64,000 bases of DNA from Flaccisagitta enflata (lineage: Eukaryota > Chaetognatha > Sagittoidea > Aphragmophora): contig OZ231126.1 of assembly GCA_965153355.1 (NCBI GenBank), positions 39,060,001-39,124,000 on the forward strand. Direction: 5' to 3'. Below the pieces are notes generated by a model that ran no database searches, was not told where the DNA came from, and was given only the letters and a program-made list of their open reading frames with translations. Made by a program: the position numbers and the translations under genes. Positions within the stretch are counted from its first letter, which is position 1. The number at the start of each line of letters is the position of its first letter. Positions 48,080-61,883 of the stretch are shown one piece after another.

Positions 48080-49654
48080 GCTGAGTTGGATTGGTTGGTA
48101 AATCAAAATTTTTTTCCAAAAATTTTCTTTCTTTTTTCTTCGGCGTTATAACGCTTTGGTTTTTTACACTTCTTCGGCTTTGCCTTAATTTTGCAAAACT
48201 ACCGCATCAAAAACGAAAGCAGGAGAACTACCGAGCTTACCGAGATAATGGAACTTGACATTGAGAATTGCGTAACCATTTTCTCCCGGGTGTGTTGCAT
48301 AACGGCCAAAATACCACCACGTAACCAGTAATCGATAGATTCCGTGTTTGCGTTTGTGTCTCGTCCGTGCCACGAAATCCACTGACGATGAAAGGATCAA
48401 GTAACCGTTTCTTTCTTGCTTTTCTTTTCTCTCGAATGTTTCCAACCAACGGGAGGCTCCAAAGCAAGTCGGGGATCTTTCGAGAGTTGGTACATTTAGA
48501 AGAGTTTTGAGCGACTCGATATATCAGCACGAATTTTGACTCTCACAATTGTTCTTGTATCTGGCCACACAGTCACAAAGTCAAAGGAGTCGAGAAGTTT
48601 CATGCGTTTATGACGTGATGAAAATGCGATGAAACTTTGACACATGTTTTGATTAAGAATTTGAGTTTTTCTGAAATGATCAATAGTTATTACAGATGCT
48701 ATATAGCGAAACAAAAAGAAAAAAAAAGAAGAAGAAGAAGAAAAAAAAAAAGAAACAGAAGGAAAGATGAGAATATTTTTCTCGTTCTGTCTTCCAATAT
48801 GAAATACGGGGAAATGAGGTGCGATCGCGCAGCTCAGGATGTAGCTGTCCTCGTAACCGTTGGATAAGGCAAACAGAGTCTATTGATTCTCTTCCTACCG
48901 AAACGACACCTAATACCGCGCTTTTAAGAGAGACAGGCATGGCACGGAACTAACAAAAATCCGCCTCTAGGCCTCTAAAAGACCTGAAATGGCATCATCA
49001 TCATCTTGAGTAGTATTATTCAAGATCCCACTTACCTTTGATTTATACTGTAGCCAAGAAGAAACAACACACCCCGTAATATGGGGTGAGATTAAACCCC
49101 AGGGGTTACTCGGGGTTGCTCGGGGTTGCTCGGGGTTGAACTCTTAGAAAACCCCCAGCAACCCAAGATCTGGGTTTGCTCGGGGTTTCCTCTCACAATG
49201 CTAAATGTTTGTCAAGTTGTCATCATGATAGTTTCGCCTGAATTATATAGCACTGTACCTGATTATCATCGATCATCATATCATGACAAAAAGAAATAGC
49301 GTTTGACTTTGAGATGGGTCACTTTTGACACCTATTTTCGGATTTGCCGTTTCTGACACGAACTCTCTACAAGCAAGCTGCGAGTATGGAACTGAATGAG
49401 AAATAGACTAGAATCGACAGCTTGTCGGGGTTTTGCAAACATTAATCCACAAATGGTCCTAAAGTGTCGAAATGGTGTGCACCCTTCGCGGTGTCCATTG
49501 GGAGAAAAAAAATACCACGTAAATAATGTTCATCGGTTCCTCAAGCTTTTTTTCATTTAGAAACTTACCTTCTACTTTCAATTGCCTCCAGTCCTTCAGG
49601 CAGTAGACGAAGGCTTTGCTATCCTTGGATGAGAATTAACAAATAATCCTATTT
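48080..49654. other. intergenic region between receptor 6 and the ADAMTS exons
   Basis: No gene supported. At about 49080-49195 there are clustered 'ggggttgctc' decamers and their inverse 'gagcaacccc'-like forms ('acccccagcaacccaagatc'), a small local inverted-repeat structure. Undetected 5' exons of either neighbour could lie here. Confidence 0.5.
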
Positions 49655-49880
49655 CTAGTCGCTGGCTAAGCAACTCTATTAGAGGCTGTGTACGTAAGTT
49701 GGAGGATCCGTAACGCGAAAGTTTGGATAACGCGAAATTGGCTAAAATACAGATTTCTGAGCAATATGGTCCCAGCCCAGCCACATTACCGCCCCGCCCA
49801 CCTTTATACTGCCGTTGCCCACCGGTGTTTCTTCCCCTGCTCACCCGCCAGCGACATTTGATTGGCATCCGGTCTTGTTA
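49655..49880. mobile_element. dispersed repeat R1, reverse orientation
   Basis: 'tctagtcgctggctaagcaa', 'ctctattagaggctg' (the inverse of the R1 right end), then 'ccgttgcccaccggtg' and 'cagcgacatttgattggcat', 'ccggtcttgtt'. It ends about 40 bases before the first ADAMTS exon. Confidence 0.6.
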
Positions 49881-49922
49881 GATGAACTTCTGATAATCAT
49901 ATCCTTCAACCAAACTCAACAG

Positions 49923-50117
49923 GGCAAGGTTGGGACCCTCGGTCAAACTTGATTCCACCGAGTCACGAATTCATCGACTTCGTCAAGATTCCCGCTTCTG
50001 ACCCGGAAGGACTCGGACTCGTCTTCAAGGCATTTGGCAAGAAATGGGAGCTCGATCTCAGTCTCAACACTTTCTTGCTTTCTTCCAAGTCCAAATTCGA
50101 CGTCAGGAATGAAAAAG
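49923..50117 (+). CDS. ADAMTS propeptide, first recognised exon
   Basis: 195 bases, phase 1 in and phase 1 out (acceptor CAACAG, donor GTGGGT). The translation contains KIPASDPEG and then FKAFGKKWELDLSLN, the 'f.afG..~.L.L' core of the reprolysin (M12B) propeptide. ADAMTS proteases are secreted zinc metalloproteases whose propeptide keeps the enzyme latent. The signal-peptide exon must lie upstream; the one at 21541-21673 fits by phase but is 28 kb away. Only the propeptide is inside this window, so the enzyme type cannot be refined. Intron 1 (50118-50410) contains a TTG microsatellite. Confidence 0.7.
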
Positions 50118-50130
50118 GTGGGTAATCACG

Positions 50131-50248
<118 letters not shown>

Positions 50249-50410
50249 GATGATTATTTTGTTTCTACGCCGTCGTTGTCGTCCTTTCCCTTTCAAGACC
50301 TCAATATAGAGCAAATTGGTATCTCATGTCAACATTTGTGTTTATTCAACGATCAAAACCTCAAAATAGCGTATATCTCATCGCAATCGTTTTGTTTATT
50401 CAACGATCAG

Positions 50411-50521
50411 GCGACGTTTTGTCCTCCTTCGATTTCCTGTTTTCGCGCAACTGCTTTTACATCGGCAGCGTGCGTGCGGGCGATGGCGAGAGCGGGCTTG
50501 CAGCGCTCAGCACGTGTAAAG
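50411..50521 (+). CDS. ADAMTS propeptide, second recognised exon
   Basis: 111 bases between acceptor 'caacgatcag' and donor GTAAGA, phase 1 on both sides. It encodes NCFYIGSVRAGDGE and LAALSTCKG, which match the ADAMTS propeptide hallmark of a Cys-aromatic-Gly stretch followed by a 'aaLStC.G' motif with a second Cys. The LTR retrotransposon is inserted 11 bases after the end of this exon (target duplication 50533-50537), leaving the GTAAGA donor intact. The frame runs on in phase into the exon at 63371 if the 12.8-kb intron is removed. Confidence 0.8.
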
Positions 50522-50532
50522 GTAAGATGTCC

Positions 50533-50537
50533 GGTTG
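50533..50537. repeat. target-site duplication GGTTG (left)
   Basis: GGTTG directly before the left LTR. The matching GGTTG is at 61677-61681. The LTR itself also ends in GGTTG, so the exact cut is slightly ambiguous. Confidence 0.8.
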
Positions 50538-50743
50538 CTGTGCTATCTCAGTCGGTATCTCAAGTAATGAACCAAAGCAAGTATATACAGACGAGTATAA
50601 TGAGAATATATACAGAGAAGGCGAGGTAGAGAGAAGAGCCCTGACGTACCAGATCGAGCAGCTTATATACCCGAGAGAGAGGAAGCAGAAGAGAAGGAAG
50701 AAGAGGAGAGGAGAGAGAGAGAAGAAGGCCGTCTACCCGGTTG
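50538..50743 (-). repeat. 3' LTR of the retrotransposon
   Basis: 206 bases, base-for-base the same as the 5' LTR, with the TATA box at 50662-50669. Placed on the - strand, the TATA box of this copy reads outwards towards the ADAMTS exons at 50411-50521. Confidence 0.9.
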
Positions 50744-50760
50744 CGCCCCCATTTTTCTTG
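50744..50760 (-). promoter_or_regulatory. polypurine tract
   Basis: On the - strand, AAGAAAAATGGGGGCG lies directly before the 3' LTR, where plus-strand synthesis would be primed. Confidence 0.7.
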
Positions 50761-50990
50761 AAAAATTGGCGCAAAAAGGAATCAGCGACAATTTTTCACC
50801 GAAAAATCAGGAGAAAACTAAGTGGAACGTGCGAGAAAGAGGGGAACAAAAAGAAAGGGACCAAAACTAATGATCTGGTATATCAGCGCATGACAATATT
50901 TTGACAAAAAAAGTAACTCAATCAGGTATGCAATGGAATGGCAAACAGCATAAATGAACAAAGAACGACTAAAATGATGAGTACAATGAT

Positions 50991-50992
<2 letters not shown>

Positions 50993-51082
<90 letters not shown>

Positions 51083-51090
51083 GAGAGACA
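50993..51090. repeat. (GA)n and (GACA)n microsatellite in the retrotransposon
   Basis: GA run followed by GACA units, in the region between integrase and the 3' LTR. Being inside a young element, it shows that the element carried the microsatellite with it. Confidence 0.95.
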
Positions 51091-54000
51091 GAAAGACAGA
51101 CACAAAGACAGAAATGGAGCAAGAATAAACGATAGAACAAACACAAAACTGAATGAAACTGAATGATTAGAATAAAAATGAAAGCCACGGGAAGAAATGG
51201 ACACAATGTTATTTGTCTTCAAAATGGATTCCACGAGATTTGCAGAAAGTTCCGAATTCAATTCTTTTTTTTTTTTGTTTTTAAATTTCACGTTGTTTCT
51301 CTTTGTCACAATGCACGGTCAAACAGATTTTTTTCCTTCAGCGAGTAGAAGATGGAGAAGTGAGTAAGGATATCTTGAAGGCGAGAGTTCACAGAAATTG
51401 CAGGGACGGGGATCACGGGTGGCGCAAAAACGAGGGATTTGTTCGGAAGAGTCCACAGTTGGGAGTAAATGAGAGAATTGGCGTTAACAAGAACGAAAAG
51501 ATGGCGCAAATGACACGGAATTAAGTCTGGTGTTGAAGATGGTAAAGGACGTAGATGGCGTATTTGGCGTAGAGTTGTGGTAACCCATGATGGCGTTGAT
51601 GAGGGCAAAGGATGTAGACGTTGTTGGCAAAGAGTTGTGGCGTTGTTGGCAAAGAGTTGTGGCGTTGCTGATGTAGGGCAAGGCGTCTGTGAAAATAAGA
51701 GTTTTGGCGTAGATGGCGTGAAGGATAGTCACCGATGATGTAAAGCGAAGTCGTTGATGGCGAAAAGTATAGGCATCGATGGCGCAAAGGACTGGTATAA
51801 TGGCGTAAAGGATAGGTATAAATGGCGTAAAGGATGGCGTAAAGCGGCGAATATGGCAACCAAAAAATGGCACAGAATTGAGATGGAGAGGACGGGGATG
51901 TAGTAAAACCGAATTAAGGAGTGGAGGCAGGAAGGATAAAGGAGGGGGGGGGGTGATTATGGGTAGAATGAGATCGCGGCCGGGGCTCAGGGCAGCAGGA
52001 AAAAAAGGTATTGTCTTTTTTTTTGAAGACAAAAACAGATTCAATGACATGGACACGGGAACACATGATTTACCATTTTTCTTTTTTAAAGAGAAACCCT
52101 CCATTCATCCAATTCCATACACGCGCAAACTCAGGTGGCCACCTTTTACATAATCCATACACACATGAAAAATCGAGGGCCAAACAAGAAAACAGAAACG
52201 AAAATCACGTTTTGACGCGTGCATTGCACAATAAATGACTGATTTGGCCTAAGAGAAGACACGCCCCCATTTTTCTAAGAGGCCCAAGGCATGGCCGCGT
52301 AGGGATGAGATAAGAAGAGAGAAAACGGAGAAAGGGGAAAAATGATAGAAAGATTGACTCAGCAGGGTGCAGAGTCAGGATAAGGTTTCATTTGCCTCCT
52401 ATGTGTCCTCCTCAACTGTCCATCATCAGTTCTCACCATGTAATGCTGTCCAAGAGCCTTGGTCACTGTGCCAATTCGCCAGAATTTTGACAACTTAATT
52501 TTCAGAATGCCAGTTTTGAGCAGCTTCTTTGCAAGAATTCTCTCTGCCCAAATGAGACACTTTTCACCCTCATGGAACTCATGGGGTCGATTACTAATGT
52601 GATGAGCAAGACTTGGTGTATCAATGAGACGATGCCTGGATACTTGGGTCATAAGCTCTCTGATCGACTTGTCAGAGTTAACAACCGTCTTTTCAACATC
52701 TGGGTTGATGGATGGCACCCCGATCAAAGAACGATTATTAAACAGTTGACATGGGCTTGTCACATAACCATTGAAATTCATGCTACACGAGTTGAGACTA
52801 AATGCACATTTTTGCAATTGGCTCGGCCAATGCTTCTCATGCAAAAGCATTCTCCTAAGCAAGTTTACTACCCGAGAATTCATTGTCTCCGATTTATTAG
52901 CATTCTTAACCAGCACTGAGTTAACTATGTGAGTAGAGGCAGTCTCATTGCAAGCAAGCTCAAAATCTCGCAGGAACTCATTGCCCATATCCGAGCTCAC
53001 GTACTGGCATAAGAAACTGTTGCTGTAGCAAATATCAAGTAGAGCTTGAGCAGCTTCTTTGCTTGTCTTGGTTTTGAGCTTACGTAGAAACACATAGGAG
53101 CTTGCTACATCACAGGCTACTAGGGCATAGTTCCAACCTTGCGCTGGTGGCAAATGTAAAAGATCGACATTCAACTCTCTGGTAGGCACAGAATCACTAA
53201 CTGTGATCTTTCTGCCTTTTTGGGCTGTAGGTGCTTGTGAAAGCAAGCATGAGACACATGATTTATATGTCTCACGCAAGAGGGAATTGAGCCGCGGAAT
53301 GAAATAAAGACCGGCTAATATCTTCTGGAGCCTCCAGCAATTACTATGGGCCATGTTGACATGCATAGTCATGATCACATCTCTTGCAATTGACTCGGGA
53401 CATACAAGCAAAGAGACAGTATTGCCATTATCATCCAGTGAATTCTTTCTCAACTCTCCATTCACAATGGACAATGTCTCAAACTCATCCATAACCGCAT
53501 TAAGGTAGGGTGACTCCTGCCTTATCTCATGATATACTGGCTGCTTACCTAGCTCCACACACTCAATGACTGTGCGCGTGTCTGGGTCAGCACGTTGTTC
53601 ATTGACAACTTTCTGTCTTTGAGAAATATGTGCTTCATTGCCATCAACTGCCTTCTTCACGCCATTATCGCCATCATCTGTGCTCACAGGCCTAGCCCTC
53701 TTCCTAGCTCTTGTACCTAAGAGTGGAAGGCATAAACCATCTGTAAGACAATCATTCGTCTGTGAGGTGCCAGCTAAATGTCCATCGCCATTTAGATCAT
53801 CAAACCAACCAAATGTTATGCCATTCAGGTTTGAAACAACATTGAGTGGTGAGTTTGAATCAGAAGAATTTTCACTAACAGCACTATTCATCTCACCACT
53901 ATCTGTATGTTTGTCACGCCGTCCGATAAGACTATCATTCATGTCATCATCAGTCACTTCATCATCTGACATGTTCTCATCTAACTTGACATGCTGTTGC

Positions 54001-57000
54001 AAGGCTGCAGCAAGATATGCAAAATTATCAACTGGCAAATAATCAAATGAACGCATGACCTCTACAGAGCCATCTGATTGCACTTCAAATTTGTTAATCC
54101 CAATCTCATTTGGCTCATCCTCTTGCCTATGAATGACTGCAATGGAGCTAACTTCTTCATCTATCCTCTTGTCAGAGGGAGGGACAGATTGACTTTGAAC
54201 AGTACAGCCATTATCAACAGTTGGCAACCCACCAACTGCCAACTCTTGAATGCCTCTTTGGGCCATCTCAGAGACGGGAATAGAGTGCAGAGGGGGAGTG
54301 AGGGGGGTCGTGTTTGACTCAAGAATGACATAATCAGCATCATTGAGTTGGGAAAGTTGGACATCAGTGAGCTTACCTTTGAGTTCATCGGTTAGCCTCT
54401 TACTAATCTTGTGAATAGTCTTGAGACTAGTAATGGGAGTGTCAGGCTTAGTTAGAGAGCTAACACAATTGGCAGCAGAATCATCACTCGAAAAGGTGCA
54501 ACAAAAGTCATCACCAGTGCAGCAGTCATCTTCAATATTAGCGCTTTCAAGAGTGTAGCACTCAGGCAGAAAGTCGTGGGCCTGCTTGGTTATTTCATCC
54601 TCTACTGTAATGTGATTGGGATTGATTAGGTCAACATTTTGTTCTTCAATGGACTGCCTAACAGACTCATTAATTTTGGTTTTGTCCATATGCCACTTAA
54701 TTATTTTTGTGTCATGCTCAGAGGAGATGCCAGTTGATGCTACAGATGGAATTACATATCGACTACAGATGTCACTGATGGAGTTCAGACTACCAGGAAT
54801 CTTTAGCACCCTTGAGAAAAAGCGCTCTCTGTACAGCAATACAGCAGACCTGATTTTAGACCCTATTTCCTCAATAGGCTTAGTGAGACAATGCTTAGCA
54901 AAACTTGAGTCAGTGGCAACAAAATGGGGACGATTTTGCAACAAAAGATGAAGATCATTGGAGCTGTGCACAATACTCAATAATTCTTTACGATTAATAC
55001 AGTATTTTTGTGCATTTTTTGCATGGGATTTTGATACTGCACATATGGGCCAAAGCTCATCACCCACCACACAAAGCAAAGAAGCGCCAAAGCTATTTTT
55101 AGAGGAATCACAAAAGAGAATAAAGGTGTTATTCATGTATTGATCCTTTGAAAGTATTAGAAGGCCATTTGAACTTGCAATCATCTCAAAAATACATCTG
55201 ACCAACTTGTCCATTTTGTTGGTGAAAACAAATTTCTTGCCTGACTGCTGGTCTATTTCATCACGCAGATGAAAAAGTGCCTCAGCAAAGCCAGAGCTAA
55301 ATGAACCATAGTAATTGACATTTCCAATCAGGCGGTTCAAAGCCTTCTTATTTCTGGGAAATTCACATGGTGAAAAGGATTCCACTTTGCGTCTTGGCAC
55401 TTTTACTCTGCCATCTTGAATTTCAAGGCCAAGTACCTCAAAAGATTCACCCTGATCGTCGCACCTAAAACCAATCACCACATCACTCATTTTCCAGACA
55501 AGATTGTAATAGCGGGCACGCTCAAGCACTTGCTCATAGACCTTATACAGATTTTCATATGAGTAGTCGCTGATAGCCAAATTGTCAACATATGTAAAGT
55601 CATAGCCATCTCTCAGAATCCCATAAAGGATCAGTTTGAGTACAAGGCTAGCTCCAGCACTAGACGCAGCATGACCCTGAGGCAGACGTGCAAGTATGTA
55701 TTGCATTGCTGCAAAGGCTATTGCAAAGGCAGTAAGATATCTCGAGTCCTTGCTGAGGCAAATCTGGCTAAAGAAATCCTTTGCGTCAAGAGTTAAGAAA
55801 ATCTTTCCCTTGGTAAAGACAGATAGAACCTCTTTGGGGGTGATATTAGGACTGGAAAAGTCTTGAGTGCTACGAGAAATCTGGGCCAAGTCAATCACAA
55901 GCCTCCAAGCAGAAGAAAGATGCTTGCTATTCAGTTCTGGGTTCTTTAGGTCAGAAAGAGTTTTCATAGGGGGAGTATCAGGTGGAAGCTTGCCTTTAGC
56001 AACAACAAAGGCATTAGAAAGAGCAGAATCACTGGTCAGTTTCACAATGTTAGCTTCAATGTAACATTTTATAACCAGATTGAACAACTCTTTTGAGTAC
56101 TGTGAGCAGTTACGTTGCTTGGCTGCTTTCAATGGGGCTGAATTGCGGCCCAAATGCAAAGCAAAATGGCGCACTGCCCCTGAAATACTGAGCATGTCCT
56201 CGCCAAAACAATCACGATATGACCATGTCAAATCAAGAAACTTTTGCTTCCACTCTTCAGGCATAGTAGGGCTCACTTTGCACATGCTAACCATCGCATC
56301 TTTGCCCAAATTATCCCAGTATTGGAGCCTATACTCCCTAGACTGGGCAATTAACTCCTCAATCCGTTGAGGCGATTCATCATCGCGAGCCACAAGGCGA
56401 GTTCTGTCATGTGTTTGGCTCTCCACATCATTATTGTCAAACGCCATTTGATCTCTCAAATAATCAGGCAACTTAAATCGATTGCTCTCCTCAGTGGTTG
56501 GAGGAGGAGGATGAGCAGGAGGTGGTCGGGTGGGTATGAAATGGGGCAGAGGAGGAGCAGGAGGAGGAGGTAATGTGGTGGAGGGTGAAGTGTTAACTTT
56601 GCTATGCTTAGGAGCAGGTGATGTATTTTCAGAGCTCTCGGTACCATCAGATTCCCTCTTACGTTTGTCACCAAGAGTGTTCATGTCAAGAACAGTATCA
56701 CAAAAGTCAGTAATGATAGAATTAACAAAAGTTTCTTCATCACTTTGGCCGCTATCAGCCAAAGGTTCTAAGATGTGAACATCACTCAACTGGTCATCAG
56801 CCAGCTTTTGAGCAAGTGCTTGTGATAAAAGCGGTTTAAGAACACCTATAACACTGTTTTTCATGACAAGTTTATCACCATTAGTATCATTTGTCAGCCT
56901 AACCCGAAAAGGGTCAGTGAGCCATGGAAAAGTGCTGTCAATCACCATATCTGGGCTTGTGATACCATCTAGCTGGCAGTTATCAGCCGTGAAAAAGGTG

Positions 57001-57475
57001 TAAGTACCATTAAGTTGGGCAGTTTCCATTGGTGACAAGGTGATGTCCAAGAGGGTCGTTGTGTGGGCAGGGATAAGGACATTCTCTCTAACCTTGACTT
57101 TTATTGCAGAGAGACTAACAAAATCGCGCTTCATTTGCATAATGTGCTCCTCAGCTGAAAGCTTGTTGGTGAATAGCTTAACAGGAAAGGTGTTTTTGAT
57201 AAAAATAACATCATTTTCAAAGTCAGCGACTACTCCAAGATCCTTAAGAGCATTACTGCCTAAAAGTATAAGATTCTCAGCAAACATGGGATGTGAACAG
57301 ATAGCAAAGACACAATTGGCTCTCACCACCCCAAAGTCTAGGGTAACAACAGCACTCTCATTGATGGTGAGCGGCCCAGTGGCAGCACGAGCAGATATCT
57401 CAGGGCAATTTTGTATTTTCAGGCCTAATTTCAAAGCCAAATTCTTACTCATAACATTTAGAAAACTGCCACTGT

Positions 57476-58879
<1,404 letters not shown>

Positions 58880-60688
58880 TCATGCTGCCGCCTGCTGCTG
58901 CTCTGCAGCTCTATCTCTAGAATCCGGTTCGGCGCCCATGGCTCTGGCTACATTCATATGCTCCAAGTCGGTATGGTTTTCTTGTTGGCAATAGGAGCAA
59001 AATTTCTCAAAAGGGCAAGAATTTGCTTTGTGTTGACCAAGCAGTCTACATCGCAAACAAACCAATACCTCACAATTAGCTCTGTCATACTCAAAACCAC
59101 TTGGAGCTCTTGACAGGTAGGGATGAGGGGACGGGCGTCCTGCCGCCACAGTGAGAACGTCACCACGTGACACTTGAGAACCTAGGTTATTGGCTTGAGA
59201 AAAATTATTCAAAGTTTTAACATTTGGCCCTTGTTTCAGTCCTGTCTCCATCTTGGCAAGATCCTCGTTGGCACAAATTACCACATCATCCAAGTCCTGA
59301 CAATGTCTGACATTATCTATGACCTGTTGCGGTAGAGAGGCTGCAATGCAAAACTGTTTCTTAATGATCCTAAGCTTTGCCCTATGATCAGACGGATCCC
59401 CAATCTGATAGTCAAAAAAGGCATTTTCAAGTCGTTTCATGAGTGAGAACCGGCTTTCCCCCTGTCCTTGCACAATGGCATGAAATTTTTCACTGCCTGT
59501 AAGCAGAGATGACTCTTTGTCACATGCTTTGACAGCCTCAAGAACGCCATCAAGAGAAATCGACTCCATCTTTCTAGAATGAACGGCGTAACCAGGCCCT
59601 AGAACTCCGGCCATGAGGTCATCATTCAGATGGATAGCAATCTCACAATCATCAACCCCCTGACTCTGCAAGGTTTCAATTTGGGATACCAGTGCAGAGA
59701 CATAACTATCAAATGAGTGGAAGACAGAAATTTGGGGATATTTTGTAACTTTGAGCCTCTTTCGCATTTCATCCTTGGAGAGAGATGCTATTTCAGCTTG
59801 CACATCACCATCATCAGATTCCAACCCCTCAGCACCTATGAGCAAAATGCGATTTGAGCTATCCACTGAGGCAGAGGAAGGGGAGGGGGGAGGGGAGTGA
59901 GAGGAGGACTGAGAAGAAGTTGTGTGATGGTGAAACAAGTCACGTTTGGGCTTCTTACTTTTGCCCTTACCATTCTTAGAGCCAAAACCGTTCTCCACCT
60001 CCTCCTTCAAAGAAGCCATTTTCCTTTTACAACGGGCTCTCTCGTCATTCAGCTCACTCTCAAGCTTGAGCCTTTCCTCTCTAGCCTGAGAAAGACTAGC
60101 TTCAAGTCCGCGAATATGGTCAGTGAGCTCCAAATTAGCTCCAATCTTAGAAGCCAATTGTCCATCAATTTCAGTCAAGTCCATCGACAGCTTATCAATC
60201 AACTGCTCAGATGCCTTGATTTGATCCAACAAAAGCCCATCAGCCAACTTTCGATCTCTCTGCTGAGACTCAAGTTGCTCGCGAAGAGAGCAAACTTCAT
60301 GTTCTTTCTCTTTCAAAGTAGCCTGAAAGTTGTCTCTTTCTGCCTGCCAATTTGACAGTGCCTCAGCATATTCGGATCTAGAGTGTGCAAGTTGAGCAGA
60401 TAATTGCGCTACTTCCAATTCAAAGAAGCCAAAGTCCGGTTCAAAATGGGCGGGAGGAGGAGGAGAGGAAGGGGCACTGAGGGCAGGCTCAGGGATAAGT
60501 GGGGGTGGGAGAGAATCCGCAGGAAGGGAGGCTTCCAACTGAAAGTCCGAATCAGGGGGCTGGGGCTGAGGTCGAGTGGGAGGGGGAGAAAGAGAGTCAA
60601 TCAGAACTCCTTCTTCAATAGGGTGATGGGAAGGAGGGGGTGCGGGGGTTTTCACTGGCATCCTAGCCTCTGAAATTACTGGTTTCAT
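58880..60688 (-). CDS. gag: gag-like protein of the retrotransposon
   Basis: 602 residues from ATG 60688 to TGA 58880. A proline-rich N-terminal part (about 1-95) is followed by a long coiled coil (about 100-240), a basic/Ser-rich linker, a predicted capsid-like helical region (about 290-500), and near the C terminus two Cys/His clusters (CLRCRLLGQHKANSC, then CSYCQQENHTDLEH) that look like nucleic-acid-binding zinc knuckles. This is the structural protein that would package the element RNA. The frame after its TGA stop continues open, in the same frame, for a further 460 codons (next entry), so stop-codon readthrough is possible. Confidence 0.85.
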   Translation of the reverse strand: MKPVISEARMPVKTPAPPPSHHPIEEGVLIDSLSPPPTRPQPQPPDSDFQLEASLPADSLPPPLIPEPALSAPSSPPPPAHFEPDFGFFELEVAQLSAQLAHSRSEYAEALSNWQAERDNFQATLKEKEHEVCSLREQLESQQRDRKLADGLLLDQIKASEQLIDKLSMDLTEIDGQLASKIGANLELTDHIRGLEASLSQAREERLKLESELNDERARCKRKMASLKEEVENGFGSKNGKGKSKKPKRDLFHHHTTSSQSSSHSPPPSPSSASVDSSNRILLIGAEGLESDDGDVQAEIASLSKDEMRKRLKVTKYPQISVFHSFDSYVSALVSQIETLQSQGVDDCEIAIHLNDDLMAGVLGPGYAVHSRKMESISLDGVLEAVKACDKESSLLTGSEKFHAIVQGQGESRFSLMKRLENAFFDYQIGDPSDHRAKLRIIKKQFCIAASLPQQVIDNVRHCQDLDDVVICANEDLAKMETGLKQGPNVKTLNNFSQANNLGSQVSRGDVLTVAAGRPSPHPYLSRAPSGFEYDRANCEVLVCLRCRLLGQHKANSCPFEKFCSYCQQENHTDLEHMNVARAMGAEPDSRDRAAEQQQAAA

Positions 60689-61452
60689 TTTAGTGGACCT
60701 CTCACCTTTTTGGGACTAGGCCACGTTGAGGAATGTCTCTCCCTCAAAAAAGGAATCAGTTCAATTCTGAAACTGTGTCACTGCAAAACCCAAATTCAGG
60801 ATCACTCGATCCTAGGTCAGACATTTTTCCTAGTAGGAAGGGGGAAGGGAGGGAGAGAGGGGGGAAATTCGAGCGGGAGAGGGAAGATTAAAAAATGAAC
60901 CAAATTCTTGACCCAAAGTCGCGCACTCTGATCGCGTGTTTCTTACACCTTATATTTTCAAAAGAATGTAAAACCGGAGAGGAAAAAAAAGGTAGACTGG
61001 AAAAGAGGGACATAGGACGGACTCAAGGCTTTATCAAACGCCGGCATGTAACTCGGCCACATATTGTCAGATTCCGTTTGTTTGTTTGTTTTTTTGGTTA
61101 AAATGTTCGTTTTGTTTTTTTTTGTTTGTTCGTTTGTATAATTGCAACAAAACAAACGATAAACTTTGTCTATTACAAAATACGGAAATGAATCCAGCAA
61201 ATGCTAGTTATTGATCGTCAGATAATACTGAGTGTGTATTAATGAAAGACGGCGCTCATAATAACAATCCAGTGTAATTGTAAATCACATTTCAAATTGA
61301 AGACAAAAAAAAATTGAGGGCCGATGATAAAGATCCATTTTATTCTGTCTTTATTTTATTCAAGTCTGTCCGACTGAGCACACAACTGAGCAAGCTCACG
61401 CTCACAACTGAGCACATGAGGTGCTCACAACTGAGCACATGCGGCCGAGGTG
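60689..61452 (-). other. 5' untranslated leader of the retrotransposon
   Basis: Between the primer binding site and the gag ATG. No long frame. Contains a purine-rich patch (60835-60895) and T/G-rich runs. Confidence 0.6.
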
Positions 61453-61470
61453 ATTTAAGCACGGGAACCA
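61453..61470 (-). promoter_or_regulatory. tRNA primer binding site
   Basis: TGGTTCCCGTGCTTAAAT on the - strand, immediately after the 5' LTR. It begins with TGG, complementary to the CCA end of a tRNA. I cannot say which tRNA. Just downstream (61376-61442) the unit 'gctcacaactgagcacatg' is repeated. Confidence 0.75.
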
Positions 61471-61676
61471 CTGTGCTATCTCAGTCGGTATCTCAAGTAA
61501 TGAACCAAAGCAAGTATATACAGACGAGTATAATGAGAATATATACAGAGAAGGCGAGGTAGAGAGAAGAGCCCTGACGTACCAGATCGAGCAGCTTATA
61601 TACCCGAGAGAGAGGAAGCAGAAGAGAAGGAAGAAGAGGAGAGGAGAGAGAGAGAAGAAGGCCGTCTACCCGGTTG
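61471..61676 (-). repeat. 5' LTR of the retrotransposon
   Basis: 206 bases, identical to 50538-50743. In element orientation it starts CAACCGGGTAGACGG and ends GATAGCACAG, without the usual TG..CA. A TATA box (TATATAAG) lies at 61595-61602 on the - strand. Purine/pyrimidine-rich in its first third. Confidence 0.9.
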
Positions 61677-61681
61677 GGTTG
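61677..61681. repeat. target-site duplication GGTTG (right)
   Basis: Second half of the 5-base duplication, directly after the right LTR. Confidence 0.8.
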
Positions 61682-61883
61682 TCTGAATTGTCAAAATCCA
61701 CTTTGAGCGTCAGTATCACTCATCTGAGCGGAAAAGGGAGAACGAGAGAAAGGAAGGGAAAAAGAGATAATTGGGGATTGGAGGGCGAGGTCAAAAGGGA
61801 ACAGGTCGCCCAAGGGCAATATGTGGTCAGCGATACCCGTTGCCCTGCTTTGAGTGATTGTGAAATGGAGTGAGGGGAAGCAG

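Noticed and set aside
50326-50904. 192-residue frame running from the ADAMTS exon into the LTR
   Set aside because: It reads through a good splice donor and into the retrotransposon LTR; only the part before 50522 is real exon.
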